Made by a program: the position numbers and the translations under genes. The notes under the pieces are model-generated. The model made no database searches. It saw only the letters and a list, made by a program, of their open reading frames with translations, and was not told the DNA's origin. From Persicaria tinctoria (lineage: Eukaryota > Streptophyta > Magnoliopsida > Caryophyllales > Polygonaceae): a stretch of 64,000 nucleotides of DNA. Numbering within the stretch: position 1 is the stretch's first letter; every line of letters starts with the position of its first letter. Positions 1 through 11,524 of this stretch are shown here, one piece after another. Where the stretch lies: assembly GCA_037127255.1 (NCBI GenBank), contig JBANSL010000012.1, positions 20,098,615 to 20,162,614 of the forward strand. Reading direction: 5' to 3'.

Positions 1-1
1 G

Positions 2-96
2 GCCGGATATGATCCGTCTCCTGTTCAGATCCTCGTTCCCCCTGATGCAGCAGTGCACACGTCTTCTCCCATTGCAGTGAGATCGAAGATGAGAAC
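2..96 (+). pseudogene. Exon-like host fragment, part 1 of 3
   Basis: The frame starting at base 2 is open to base 96, where a hAT element begins. If the hAT plus one target-duplication copy and the Helitron at 1318-5323 are removed, the frame runs on without a stop through 1263-1317 and 5324-5347 and ends at TAA 5348-5350, giving about 58 codons. The translation begins AGYDPSPVQI and I do not recognise the family. The in-frame continuation over two precise junctions suggests the end of a real coding exon, but a frame this short can stay open by chance. The window cuts off its 5' part. Confidence 0.4.
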
Positions 97-1254
97 TAGG
101 GGTGATATATACGAGCCGAACAAGCCGAGCTTGACATGTTCAAGCTTGGCTCGAACGGGAGACGAGCCAAGCCGAGCTCAAGCCCAAAAATTATACGAGC
201 TTTTTTTGGTGTTCAAGCTCCGCTCGCGAGCCCAACATTAAATTTGAGCTCGGCTTGACAGGCTCGATCAAGCCTAACGAACGAGCCTAAGCTCATTTGA
301 GCTCGTCACTTGGGCTCGTTCAAGCTCGTCCGAGCTTGGTTCATACGAACATGCAGTTCGATCAAAGTTGATAGTTTTTTTTTGGTGAGAAATCAAAGTT
401 GATAGTGGGTACCCAATTAACACATCAATTTTGATTAACACAGCAAAACGGGGACCAAATTAACACATCAATTTAAATTTTAATATAAGCTAAAGTTCAA
501 TCAAATTAAAGTTCTCATTCAAAGAGCACGAAAAAAAAACGGACGGTACCAAAGAGCATGAAAAGTCACAACAGAACAACGCACTTTGATTATGCACAAT
601 CGACAGTACCAAATCGTCATCATTCAACTAAAAATTAAAAAAAAAAAAAAAGAGGATGAAATAGGAGAGAAGGAAGTCAACAATGAGTACTGAAATTGCC
701 TCAAGGAAGATAGTAATATTCGTTGGGGCTGGAACTCCTGGAAAGGAGAACAATGAAATTGTTTCAGAAAAGAGAGAGCAGGAAGCCATGGTCATCGGCG
801 CTGGAAGGAGGAAGATGGACAGGAAGGACGGAGTAAGAGGAAGACAAACCTAGTCGGGGGAGCCGCACTGATTCTGTTGCAGTGGTTCGACTGGGAGAAA
901 GGAGGAAGACTAACAGGAAGGAGGGTGTAAGAGGAACGGAGAGCATATCTGCTTTACGACATAGAGAGCCGGCCGTCGGCGCCTATCATCGGGAAGGGAG
1001 GACGAAGACGAGAGCACTAGACACATGAAACCCTTACCAAAAGTCCAAAACAGCGGCGCATATCTCCCTCTTTCTCTTCTTTAGTATTCACTTTGCCCTA
1101 AGGGCAATTTCGTCATTCCACCACATAACGAGCTTACGAGCTCGGCTCGAGCTGAAAAACCTGTTAAAGCTTGGCTTGTTTTATATGTCTCAACAATCCC
1201 GAGTCGAGCTTTTTCGAGCCGAGCTCGAGCTGTTCAGCTCATATAACATCCCTA
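97..1254. mobile_element. Non-autonomous hAT element, 1158 bp
   Basis: The ends are inverted: TAGGGGTGATATATACGAGC on the left and, on the opposite strand, TAGGGATGTTATATGAGCTG on the right. The element is flanked by a perfect 8-bp duplication, ATGAGAAC, at 89-96 and 1255-1262. TIRs beginning TAGGG with an 8-bp duplication are diagnostic of the hAT superfamily. Both subterminal regions are packed with GAGCTCGGCTCGAGC-like words (about 100-340 and 1130-1240), probable transposase binding repeats. No transposase is encoded; the interior is A-rich and non-coding. It interrupts the short open frame of 2-96 and 1263-1317. Confidence 0.9.
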
Positions 1255-1262
1255 ATGAGAAC

Positions 1263-1317
1263 GAAGAGAGGCGGAAGCGATTGTGGATCTAGCAAGGGGT
1301 ACGAATTTATATATAAA
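1263..1317 (+). pseudogene. Exon-like host fragment, part 2 of 3
   Basis: This 55-base piece lies between the hAT target duplication and the CTAG end of the minus-strand Helitron. Its first base completes the codon begun at 95-96, and it adds 18 more codons (KRGGSDCGSSKGYEFIYK) with no stop. It is the middle of the interrupted frame described at 2-96. Confidence 0.4.
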
Positions 1318-1344
1318 CTAGTATGATCCCCGCGCCATGGCGCG
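1318..1344 (-). other. Helitron 3' terminus with hairpin
   Basis: The palindrome CGCGCCATGGCGCG is at 1331-1344, followed on the minus strand by GGGATCATA and the terminal CTAG (1318-1321). This hairpin-plus-CTRR arrangement is the rolling-circle termination signal of Helitrons. The same palindrome recurs at the end of the second Helitron (34163-34176). Confidence 0.85.
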
Positions 1345-2523
1345 TTTTTTTATAAATAAAATCTTACTAATATATTAAATTAATATTATAACATAATATA
1401 CTGTATTAAATATTTTGAATTAAACTCATGGGTTGAGAAAACGATTGAAGTAGTATATATAGATATATATAGATTTAGACTACTAATATTAATTTTATGT
1501 TTTCTTATAATTAATTTTATGTTTTGAATTAATCCCATTGTTTTTTTAGAAGAAAAAAACTACTAAAATTATAATTTAGGCTAAGATCAACGTTTTGAAT
1601 TAAGCCCAATAGTTAGAAAAAATAAAGCAAAACGAGAATTAAAGGGAAAAAAAGAAGAAAAAAATTAGAATTAAAGAAAATAAAAAAATGATAAAAAAAA
1701 TGATTGGTCAATACTCCTGAAATTTGTGTAAACTTGACACATCATCCTAAACTCTTCTAAATTAAGAGTTTATATAGATAGATAGTTAGAAAAATTAAAG
1801 CAAAAAGAGAATTAAAGGGAAAAAAAAAAAGAAAAAATTAGAATTAAAGAAAATAAAAAAAATGGCAAAAAAAAAAAATTGGTCAAGACTCATGAAATTC
1901 CTCTAAGCTTGACACATCATCCTAAACTCCTCTAAATTAAGAGTTTATATAGATATAGATATGGGATGAACTTTTTCCCAATTTGGATACCTCTGTGAAC
2001 ATTTGTTTAATTTGGGCCTAAAAATGGAATGTTTGACAAATTATCTCTTTTTACAACAACAACAAAAAAAGAGAATAAATTTTAGGTACTATAATTTTTT
2101 TTCCCTCTCCTGATAGGTAATATTTTTTACCAAAACTCTTATGCTACAACCTACTGTTCACTATATATAAATAGGGCTAAAATTTGATAAATATTAACTC
2201 TTTAATTACTTGTTTAAAATAATTTTTTTATATGAAAGTGAAAACAATTTTAAACATATAACTAATAAGAATAAAATTATATATGAAAAAGTTCATATTT
2301 TATATAATTGGGCAAATTGCAAAAAATAACACGAACTTTAGGGGTGGTTGCATTCAGTTGCACCAACTTTAAAAAATTCTAGAGAAAATTGCAGCCAATA
2401 TACCAATTTATCTCATCCCTTGCAAAAATATCACCCCCATCTAAAATGTGGTAAATGTCAAAAAGTAAATTTTATTTGCAAAACTAACAGGTTACCTTAA
2501 CCCATTATAATGGGTTAAATTTT

Positions 2524-3066
2524 TTGGAGGGAGTTTGTTTGGGCAGGATTTAAGGCAAAGCAAAGGGGAGAGAGAGAGAGAGCTAGCTTCACAACAATCG
2601 AACACGAGAAGGAAGAAGGGGGAAGTGGAGGCCTGAGGCTGAGGGTGGCGGGGTGGAGGGCATCGGTCGTGGTGGCATTGGCGGCTGGTGTGGAGGTCGG
2701 TCGGTCGGATTTGGCTTCCTTTTTTTTTTGGATTTCGTGAAAGAGAAAATGGGAATGTGTGGAGGTCGATCGGATTTGTGGAGATGGAGGGAGATTTGTA
2801 GAGGAAGGGTGGTAGAGATGGATAGAGGGGGTTCGTTCTGGCAACGACGACTCTTTGCCTCGCTGGACACCAAGGTGAAGCGGAGGGTTGAACAGTGGAG
2901 GGTTGAACAGGGGTTAGTCTTATATTAGCTAAGAGATCGTAGTCAGTGGCTAGGAAACAATAGTTACTGGCTAGTAAGCGTAAATCATAGCTTTTTCTTT
3001 CTTTTTTGAAATTTTTGAGGTGTGTTTGAGCGAGATTTAAGGTAAAGCAAAAGAGGGAGAGAGGGG

Positions 3067-3108
<42 letters not shown>

Positions 3109-3490
3109 ACAACAGGCGAACATGAGAAGGAAGAAGGGGAAGTGGAGGTCTGAGGCCTGAGGCTGACGGCGGCGGGGTGGTGGACGGCGATCGTGGTGGA
3201 GGGCGACAGTCGTGGTGGCTCTTCCTCTTTTTTTTTTTTTGATTTTGTGAAAGGGGAAATGGAAATGTGTGGAGGCCGGTCGGATTTCTAGAGATGGAGG
3301 GAGATTTGTGGAGGAATGGTGGTAGAGATGGATGGAGGGGGTTCACTCCGGCCACGACGACTCTTTGCCTCACCGGACACTAAGGTGAAGCGGAAGGTTG
3401 AACAATGGAGGGTTGAACCGGGGTTAGTCTTATATTGGATAAGAGATCGTAGTCAGTGGCTAGGCAACAGTAGTTACTGGCTAGTAAGTG
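2524..3490. repeat. Two diverged direct copies of a ~480-bp unit
   Basis: Bases 2524-2990 and about 3022-3490 share the same order: a GA-rich tract, ACGAGAAGGAAGAAGG-like purine stretches, a GTGGAGG-rich block, then GGTTGAACAGGGGTTAGTC and TTACTGGCTAGTAAG. The copies differ by many substitutions and small indels, so the duplication is not recent. Open frames across it are low-complexity and look non-coding. Confidence 0.7.
3069..3105. repeat. (GA)n microsatellite
   Basis: An almost pure run of GA dinucleotides in the second copy of the ~480-bp duplication; the first copy has a shorter GA tract at about 2567-2582. Confidence 0.9.
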
Positions 3491-4533
3491 TAAATCATAA
3501 CTTATTTTTTTCATAACTTTACATCGAATTTTTTTTTCATAAACATATATAAATGTGTGTCTATAGATAGATAAAATAAAATTAAGTTCAAAAATAAATT
3601 TGATTTTTAATTTTAACAAATTAAAATGGCCGAAAATTAGTTTAAAACAATTAAAGATGGTCTCTCTCCCCATAGCCTTGGTTACCTTCAACCGGCTGGG
3701 AAGGTGCCCAAAATTTTTGCAAAAATGACATTTTGTCATTTCCATGCAAATTATTTCCCCCATTGTCATTTTTGCAAACTTCACTTTTTTTTGGTATATT
3801 GGTGCAAATTGGCAAAAATTCTATAATAATCACCAACTTTGAAGGGTGGTTGTGGTTAGCAGTACAACCATTTTATTTTAAAAGTGCACCCCTTATTAAC
3901 ATTTTGCTTACAAAAAAAAAATCACATTTTTTCATTGTTTAAAAAAAACAATTTTCATGTTTATAAACTCAATTTTAATTTTTTTAAAAATATAATTGTG
4001 ATATTACTGGCTAGTAAGTTTAAATCATAACTTATTTTTTTCATAACTTTACATCGAATTTTTTTTTCATAAACATATATAAAGTGTGTGTCTATAGATA
4101 GATAAAATAAAATTAAGTTCAAAAATAAATTTATTTTTTAATTTTAACAAATTAAAATGGCCGAAAATTAGTTTAAAACAATTAAAGATGGTCTCTCTAC
4201 CCATAGCCTTGGTTACCTTCAACCGGCTGGGAAGGTGCCCAAAATTTTTGCAAAAATGACATTTTGTCATTTCCATGCAAATTATTTCCCCCATTGTCAT
4301 TTTTTCAAACTTCACTTTTTTTTGGTATATTGGTGCAAATTGGCAAAAATTCTATAATAATCACCAACTTTGAAGGGTGGTTGTGGTTAGCAGTACAACC
4401 ATTTTATTTTAAAAGTGCACCCCTTATTAACATTTTGTTTACAAAAAAAAACACATTTTTCCATTGTTTAAAAAAAACAATTTTCATGTTTATAAACTCA
4501 ATTTTAATTTTTTTAAAAATATAATTGTGATAT
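3474..4533. repeat. Tandem duplication, 530-bp period
   Basis: Bases 3474-4003 and 4004-4533 are near-identical head-to-tail copies. Both contain TTACTGGCTAGTAAG, TTTACATCGAA, GTTACCTTCAACCGGCTGGG and GGGTGGTTGTGGTTAGCAG in the same order, with only a few substitutions and 1-bp indels. This makes it the most recent rearrangement inside the Helitron. Confidence 0.9.
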
Positions 4534-5323
4534 TACTTTGTGTCTTTTTAAGACACTCATTTTTCATTTTAAAGACATTACTTATTATTTAGTTTTTTTT
4601 TTGAAAAAACTGAGTTTATGGATAAAATAAAATTAGTTCTTTTTTTAACCGTGTGTAAATAATGAGTGAATTCTTTTAAGAAATATGGGCATTTTTTTAA
4701 ATTAATAATGAAAATGGATTATTTTTAAAAATGAAATATGAGCATTTTTTAAAATTGAAAATTGGATTATTTGTTTTCTACAAAGAATTCTAATAAGAGG
4801 TGACATTTCAAAAAAAAAAAAAGAGATTTGCCACTTACTGCAACCAAAACCAAAGTAGGTTATTATTTTTAAAATTTTGAAAGTTCATGCCATTAAACGC
4901 AACTACCCCTAAAGTTCATGCTATTTTTCACAATTTGTCCTAATTTTTATCTCTTTTAAAAACGTGTTAAAAAGTAAAATGATCCCTATCTTTGTATATA
5001 GATATAAATAAAATATATCAATGATTAAATAATAATTTTTTATATAAATAATTCTTTTCACCAAAATATAATCTAGATATAAAAATAGCACTTATCAAAT
5101 ACTGTATATTTATCTATTGATATTTTTTCAAGTATTACTATGACATATTTTTTATTTATATTTTTGACAATTAACTAAAGTATATGTAGTATATATCGAT
5201 CTGTTGTGATTTATATAACTTTCTATAAATTATCAAAACATATTATTTTATTTTTTGTCCTAGAATAACTATAACGCGCCACATAAAATATTGTGCATCG
5301 ATTTTAATATATGTATATAGAGA

Positions 5324-5350
5324 TTAGGTTGGTTACACATAGCTAGTTAA
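5324..5350 (+). pseudogene. Exon-like host fragment, part 3 of 3
   Basis: Starting right after the Helitron, this piece continues the frame of 2-96 and 1263-1317 for eight codons and ends at TAA 5348-5350. See 2-96 for the case for and against it being coding. Confidence 0.35.
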
Positions 5351-6403
5351 AGGGAAAAACTTGAGAGTAAATTAGGTTACAAGTGAAATTCCTATATTGG
5401 CGCGGGCAGCTCGATCAGTGTGAGCCAGTGTCACCGCGAGCATTAGCATTAGCATTTGACGTTGCAATTGAATCTTGCAGGAAGAAGCACCTCACATTCA
5501 AAGTCAACATATTAAGAACAAGAGTTTTTGGGACTGGCTGAAAATAACAGAAGACACGTTGCCCAGCTCTGACGACGACAGTTTTACATTCTAGAGACGG
5601 ACAGAAGTCATCTCCGGAAAGGTGTTTGGGTCGCCTACAGTTTCTAAAGATGTATGTTCGTCCTCTGAGGTTCATCCCTTGTGCAGCGACTCTAGAGCAG
5701 TATAAAGACGGACCATTGTACCTCCATCCCTTGTATTGGAAATCCTTGTCAGACCAGTATGTGGTGATGCCACCAATATAGTTTGTCTCTTCAAAACTGA
5801 GGGGCTAACGTCAAGTGAATTGATATTGTCACTCAAGTGTTTAGGCGACCAACATGGGTTGCATGACAGTTGTGTATATGCATTTGGGTTTGTTGTGACC
5901 TGGGAGCTTAGGGGACCAGCATTGGGTTCAGTTATAAATTAGTCGTTTTAGGTTCGTCGCCTGAGCCTATTAAAAATTAAACACAAATATGCTACATTTG
6001 TGATGCACTCCTTGTACGTACAATATGAAACAGACATAACCTACTCCAACAAATATTCCAAACCAAAATGTTCTACACCGACCAAACAAACACGCAAACT
6101 GCTTAATTACGAACCAGCTGCATTACCATGCCTATCCAGTTCCATAACACCATCATCCAACACAGTTCGATTAACACCATAATTAAACGTACTAATTATA
6201 CGAAGTCTTGTGAACCACCATCAACCTACTAATATACTTACGCAGTTCACACCTAAAGTCGATCCATACCAACTGAACTTAAACATGGAAAAAAAACGTG
6301 TCCATCTAGAATGGTGACCAAAAGGCTGAACAAACTAACCCAAAAAAAACCACCAAGTTGTGCAAATTATCAACCCAAACACCTACAACACAGTTCCACC
6401 ACT
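5351..6403. other. Uncharacterised stretch, possibly a CACTA subterminal region
   Basis: No convincing gene is seen. Around 5620-5960 the word GGCGACC or its complement GGTCGCC recurs with variants (GGTCGCCTACAG, TAGGCGACCAAC, GTCGCCTGAGCC). Such short dispersed repeats are typical of CACTA subterminal regions, which would fit the CACTA coding remnants that follow on the minus strand. No CACTA terminus itself could be located. Bases 5960-6400 are AT-rich without recognisable content. Confidence 0.3.
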
Positions 6404-8483
6404 TTATGTGTCACCTACCCTCCCCTCGGGAGGGAAACGTTGAGCAAGTAGCCTCTCGAAGCGCTCCAACTGCTCACTCATCTTGTCACATTTTGCATTT
6501 GCAAGCTTTGTCTCCTCTTCAGCCTTCCTCGCAACCTCCTCAGCCTTAATTGCTCGCTCTTCCAACTGATGTCTTTTTGTCATACTTGCATTGCTCCAAT
6601 TAATCAGCCCCTCGTTTCTTCGAAGGCTTCCTGACAGCTGCTTCCATCCCTAATTAAGGCAAAGAAAGAGAAAAGTAAATATATATTGTATAGATAAGTA
6701 ATTTAATGGCCACTTGAAAAGAAAACTAATTTATGCAAGTTCATCTAGTAATTTATCAATCCATATTTACTTTATCAAAAGTAAAAAAAAAATCTGATTG
6801 ATAGATGAATGAGAATTTCAAATGAACCATAAATGGATGAGAATTTTAAATAATCAGTAAGATATATAGAGTTAAACCATCATCACTTCAATTGATAGGG
6901 TTAAATCAACCCAAAATCTGATTGACAACATTGATTTTCAGTTGGATTTCATGCTCTTATTAGATACTTGATACGATGTTAAGACAATGGTTAAGACATT
7001 GATTGACAACATAGTTTATTTATAACTTAGTAAATTTTAAAGCTTATATATATAACATCATGTATGCAAGTCTCTATTTGGTTAGTTTTAGCCATTTTTA
7101 AAGTTGAAAATATTGACTATATCAACAATTTGTTACCTCGTACAGTAGTGTCTCTCCGTTCTCCAAAGGCCTTCATGATTATCTCACACTGATTAGCTAT
7201 TGGTAGGACATCATCATCTTCTTCCTATGGTCTGGAATTCACAACCTCGTCAATTCCCTTCTGCATAATTTTATAGCAATGCAAACAAAACATTAACATC
7301 TTAGCCGAAAAAACATCTTAGAATTTCAACAATAACATCCTAGAATTTAGAGTTAGCCAAATCTATCAATACACACTCACCACAATCTCCTCGTCTTCAT
7401 CTCTAGGAGGTATTCATCATTGATTACATCTTGCACATAAGGGGCCAAGTGTCCCTCCTTGTAGAGCTTATCTGCCCAGTAACATATGGGTCTGGGCCCC
7501 AAATGGTGGACCATCGGCTTGGGATTCTTAGTTCTATTCGTCTTGTTGTGATTGCTTATGGCCTCCGAAACAAGAACTTATAAAAATCCGTGAAAAGAAT
7601 TCTAAAGATATAAAAACAATTGAATGGAAAAAGAAATCTGGATAGTACAATAAAAGAAAAACCAAATCTAACATGTTTCTCAGAGTCGAGGAACTCCTTC
7701 TCCATAAGGTAGCGCCATTGCTCAGGATGAACTTTAAAATCAAGAGGTATGGATGGATCATGCTTCAATAAGTGGTAATGACATTTATACTTCCAACTGC
7801 GGTATCTTGAGGTTGCCTGAATCTCAATGCACTTCTTCAATTTCTCATCGTCGGGAGATACGACATACATATTCTACAAAAATAAGAATGTAAGTCTGGC
7901 AATTAGAAGTTCATAAATTTTAGGCTTGATAAAATATAGTGAAGCCAAGAAAATGAGTACAAACTTATTATCTTTCTTTCGTCAAATTTAGATTTAGTAA
8001 CTATAACTCAAAGCCCCCATTTCTTAAGACTTCAATACATATATTATATTTAACTTTTAATTTTCTGTTGGAAAAGAGCTACCACAGTACTTACACACTA
8101 CAAAGTACCAAACTCATATATCATTTCTTAAGATGTCTTCACAACAATAAATAACAACTCAAATTAATCTAAGTACCACACTCATAAAATGTATCCACAA
8201 CAAATTCAGCTTCATAAAAGTACCAAATGCAGGAAACTCATAAAATTCCCAACAAATTGAGCAACTTTAACAACAAATTGGAATGGATAAACTACCAAAC
8301 TCATGAACCATTAAAAAATGCAGCAAACTAAAGGTTTCCATAAAATGTATTAATCACAACAACTCATAAACCAACGGACACATAAAAAAAAAAAAAAGAG
8401 ATGAAATTAATAACATCCAGATAGGCTGCAAGTGTATCCTGGTGCTCTTTCTCAAGATTTTCGAACGAGGAGGCAAGTTTTAC
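6404..8483 (-). pseudogene. CACTA (En/Spm) Transposase_24-type fragments
   Basis: Read on the minus strand, several exon-like pieces resemble the plant Ptta/En/Spm Transposase_24 protein. About 8483-8400 reads VKLASSFENLEKEHQDTL. About 7870-7665 has YRSWKYKCHYHLL followed by the hallmark PEQWRYLME. About 7560-7380 starts ISNHNKTNRTKNPKP, the family's 'ERNKANR' segment. About 7260-7135 reads CEIIMKAFGERRDTT. About 6620-6404 is a charged coiled-coil tail ending at TAA 6406-6404. Intervening AT-rich stretches with stops may be introns. The family is a CACTA accessory or transposase-like protein. The 5' end is lost where a family-A LTR begins at 8484, so the copy is dead. Confidence 0.6.
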
Positions 8484-10246
8484 GTTGTAGGAGGAAATCG
8501 AGAATTGCAATAAAATATAAATCAAGTAAAGCAAACCAGATTCCGTCCCTTGCAAATGATTACAAGACTTCCTCTCGATGTAGCAGCGGGAAGTCAGGAT
8601 CGATCCTCGAGGAAGCACGTTAGCGAATCTCAGGTAGCAGCAAATCTCAGAGGCAGACAGAAATAACAGAAAAAAGCAGAAAAGAAAACGAAAGCAACAA
8701 ACTTGGTCGATATCGACCACTGTTCCTCAATATCGAGTAAAAATATCGACCAACAGTAAGTCAATATCGACAAACAGAAACAGAAATCAAACAAAGTAAC
8801 TCAACTTTGACAAACCTTCCTCGATATCGAGCAGACTCCTCGATGTCGACCGAAATTCCCCGAGATCGAGTAACTAAGAAACTAAAATTGCAACCTTTCG
8901 CAACACAGAACACGGATTTCGACGAAATAAATCAATGAACTAACGACTTCGAATATCAGGGTTTCAACACCACAACGATAATCATGCAAAATAACACATA
9001 AAGGCATAAAAGATCATGCTTTTCATCAAATAACTCTCGTTATTAACAAATAGGAATATAGAGGTTTTCGCATAAACCCTAATTGTTACTAACCCTTTTC
9101 ACATAATTAACCCAAGTTGTATTAAAATCACTTTCGCTTCAATAACACAAACAAGGATCACCTTCAACTTTCGCAAAAGAATCATGCTCATAGGGATATA
9201 AGACAAATTGCATAAAAAGATCAAACCTTTACCGCATCACCTTACATGGCCACCGCCGGGCTCACCCTGACCCTAGAAGTTGGTGGACTACTCGCTCTTC
9301 ATCAAGAATAAAGACATCAATAATAAAAGGAAATAACTTTGCATTAAATAAACTAAAAAGAAAGCTTACAACCGAACAAGCCAAATCCGCTCTCGCCAAA
9401 CTTCACTCCAATTGGCCTCTCTCTCTCTCTCTCTCTATGCTATGAATTGTGTATGAAGTTGAATGAATAGAAATCAGCCCCTAAAGCTTTATTTATAGCC
9501 TTCATTCCATCTCTAATTAGGAAAGAAAACTATATCTATATCTATATCAATCTATCTACTTACTTAAGATATAAATTGGGAAATAAAGGAAATAAATCAA
9601 CTAGAAATTATACCTAATGAAGGTAAATATCTTCTCCTCTTGATAGCTCTTGATAGATCTTGATGGAATTTGATCTCGAAAATATCTCAATTGGATTCGG
9701 GATAGAAACTTAACAAGATCCGGATAGCTCGGAATCCGCCACCTGGGTCAACTCGATATCGAGTAGGATTGCTCGATATCGACTAGCATTTTCTCGTTTT
9801 CTGCTCAGCAACTCGATTCCGGCCTCCAGGAGCAAAGTCGACTTGATTTTTACTCGATATCGAGTAGATTTCCTCGACATCGAGCAACCTTTCTTCGTTT
9901 TCAGCTTTACTCGTCGATCTCGGCTCTAGGAAGACATATCGACTTGGTTTCAACTCGATATCGAGTAAATTTTCTCGATATCGACTAACATGTTCAGCTC
10001 CCAGCTTTCTCGTGTCGACGTCTAGTCTTCAGCTCCATATGGTTTACTCGATATCGAGTAAAACAACTCTATATCGACTTGGTTGTGTTGACTCGCTTTT
10101 TCCTTGTTTCCAGCTCGATTTGTCCTGGTTCCGCTGCTCCTTGACCTCGGACTTCTGTAGTTGACTTTGAGCTTTTCTTCCTTTCTCAAAACTACTGTAA
10201 ATTGCTTCGATTTCTGTGAAATTAAACACAAACTGGTGTAGATTCC
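8484..10246 (-). mobile_element. Family-A LTR, copy 1 (truncated)
   Basis: Starts GTTGTAGGAGGAAATCGAG and follows the same sequence as 11525-13477 and 17932-19892, including the block CGGGCTCACCCTGACCCTAG near 9257. It breaks off near 10246, well before the GGCTCACAACA end of the full LTR. It contains about eight copies of TCGATATCGA. Minus-strand orientation is inferred from the TATA box and from the position of the polypurine tract beside copy 2. Directly after it comes plus-strand gag sequence, so the junction is a rearrangement and not a normal LTR/leader boundary. Confidence 0.8.
9486..9500 (-). promoter_or_regulatory. TATA box of family-A LTR copy 1
   Basis: On the minus strand the sequence is GGCTATAAATAAAGC, an excellent plant TATA box. 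It is conserved at the matching place in the other two LTR copies, which supports minus-strand transcription of this family. Confidence 0.65.
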
Positions 10247-10248
10247 AA

Positions 10249-11524
10249 AATTTGACAATACATATGGGACTTCTGCGGCCTCTACTAACGAAAGGTATGA
10301 AAGGCCTGCCCCATCTATGCCTATATATGTGCCACCAAAGGAGATTGATCCAGAGTCAAGGACCAATTCCACAATGACCAGGTATGTCGGCTTACCAAAC
10401 AAGTCAAATTCTTGTCTAAAAACCAGCCTTGTTTGGAATGTGGGTATGTGAGGCACAACACTACTGCGTGCCCCCATGTCAATCAAGTACAACTAGAAGA
10501 ATTCCACGAAGAGGTAAGGTATGAAAGGGGACAATACTTAGGACAACATCAGAACTAGAACTGGAGCTATTATCGCCAGCCCCAGCATCAAAATCTCCCG
10601 CCTTACAGAGCCCCTGGTCACCCTGACAGAGAAGGTAAGAAAGATAACCTGCAGCTGATACCTGAGGAGACGTGGAGGAACCATGCAGAAAGAAAACATT
10701 ACATCAATTCCATCCACACATAGCTGCACGACGTCAACTCAAGGCTTGGGGAAATCGATATCTGGCAGAAATCTATGGAGACCTAGATTGGACAACTGGC
10801 AACATCCATCCCCAAGCAATCAAGTACGCTATGTGGATCCTCTGAACCTAATCCTAAAACTAAATCTGCAAGATAGGTAGCTACCATGAATCTAAGGAGT
10901 GTGCGACAGATGAAAATGCCCGAGCAAAGCACGAAGGAGAAAGTTGTAGAGGACTCCTCAACATCTACTTGTCCAGTCGACGTCAACCAGAATCTGATCG
11001 ATATCGAGGAACCCTTAGTCGATATCGACCACAACACTGCGCCCCACCAGAAATCGATCAACCTACTCGACGTCGAGGACCCCTAGTCGACGTCGACCAG
11101 CCTTCTGCCCCTGTCGACCACCCTTCTGCACCTCCGACGAAGAAAAAGCTGCCATTACTGACAAAATCTCCAGAGGATCCAGTAGAGAAGAAGTTCCAGC
11201 TGTTCGTGAAGATGCTTCAAAGGCTCAACGTTACAATTCCCTTCACAGAAGGTCTTCCTGAGATGTCGTCCTACGTCAAGTTCTTCAAGGAGATTCTGAG
11301 CAAAAAGCGGTCGATGGATGAGATTGCAGAGGAGTGCAGCAGATGGACGTTCTAGAGAAAAGGCCAGATCCAGGTAAGTTTGCTATAACCATTGAAATTG
11401 TTCAGTATAAATTCAATGCTTTGTGTGACTTGGAAGCCAGTGTGAGTATAATGCCTTTATCAATCTGGTCCAAAGTTAAGCTAGGTGCCTTAGGGCCTGT
11501 GGATGCAAAACTATACATGGAGAA
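10249..11524 (+). pseudogene. Family-A gag C-terminus and protease start, plus strand
   Basis: Plus-strand remains of the gag-pro region also found on the minus strand at 15829-17931. Recognisable pieces are NFDNTYG and PSMPIYVPPKEIDP near 10249-10345, then a decayed zinc-knuckle segment CLECG and, after an indel, HVNQVQLEEFHEEVRYERG. Next come the VDIDQ-type palindrome linker (10990-11110) and the protease start KFNALCDLEASVSIMPLSIW (about 11405-11470), where the usual active-site DLGAS reads DLEAS. It ends at DAKLYM where the LTR at 11525 begins. Frameshifts and stops make it non-functional. It is in opposite orientation to its neighbours. Confidence 0.75.

Larger units (their letters stand above)
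2310..4940. mobile_element. Element bounded by ~45-bp inverted repeats
   Basis: The left end reads GGGCAAATTGCAAAAAATAA and continues through ACTTTAGGGGTGGTTGC. The right end on the other strand reads GGACAAATTGTGAAAAATAG and continues through ACTTTAGGGGTAGTTGC. Related words recur internally near 3804 and 4333. No clear target duplication could be read. The long AT-rich inverted termini suggest a Mutator-like or foldback non-autonomous element nested in the Helitron, but superfamily is uncertain. Confidence 0.5.
1318..5323 (-). mobile_element. Non-autonomous Helitron, about 4.0 kb
   Basis: Read on the minus strand the element starts TCTCTATATACATATATTAA, a typical plant Helitron 5' end. It finishes with a 14-bp perfect hairpin stem (CGCGCCATGGCGCG), a short spacer and CTAG. 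The host base before TC is A and the base after CTAG is T, the A|T insertion rule of Helitrons, and there is no target duplication. No Rep/helicase reading frame is seen. The interior is AT-rich and holds an inverted-repeat-bounded element and several large direct duplications. It interrupts the open frame of 1263-1317 and 5324-5350. Confidence 0.85.

Noticed and set aside
53..241. 62-codon frame at the left edge running into the hAT element
   Set aside because: The part beyond base 96 is hAT terminal sequence; only the first bases belong to the possible host exon.
5415..5942. Short open frames on both strands between Helitron 1 and the CACTA remains
   Set aside because: No recognisable domain; the sequence contains recurring GGCGACC words more consistent with transposon subterminal repeats.
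9080..9095. Isolated AAACCCTAA words as interstitial telomere repeats (also near 12090 and 38660)
   Set aside because: Single copies only, in LTR or leader sequence; no tandem array of the telomere unit.
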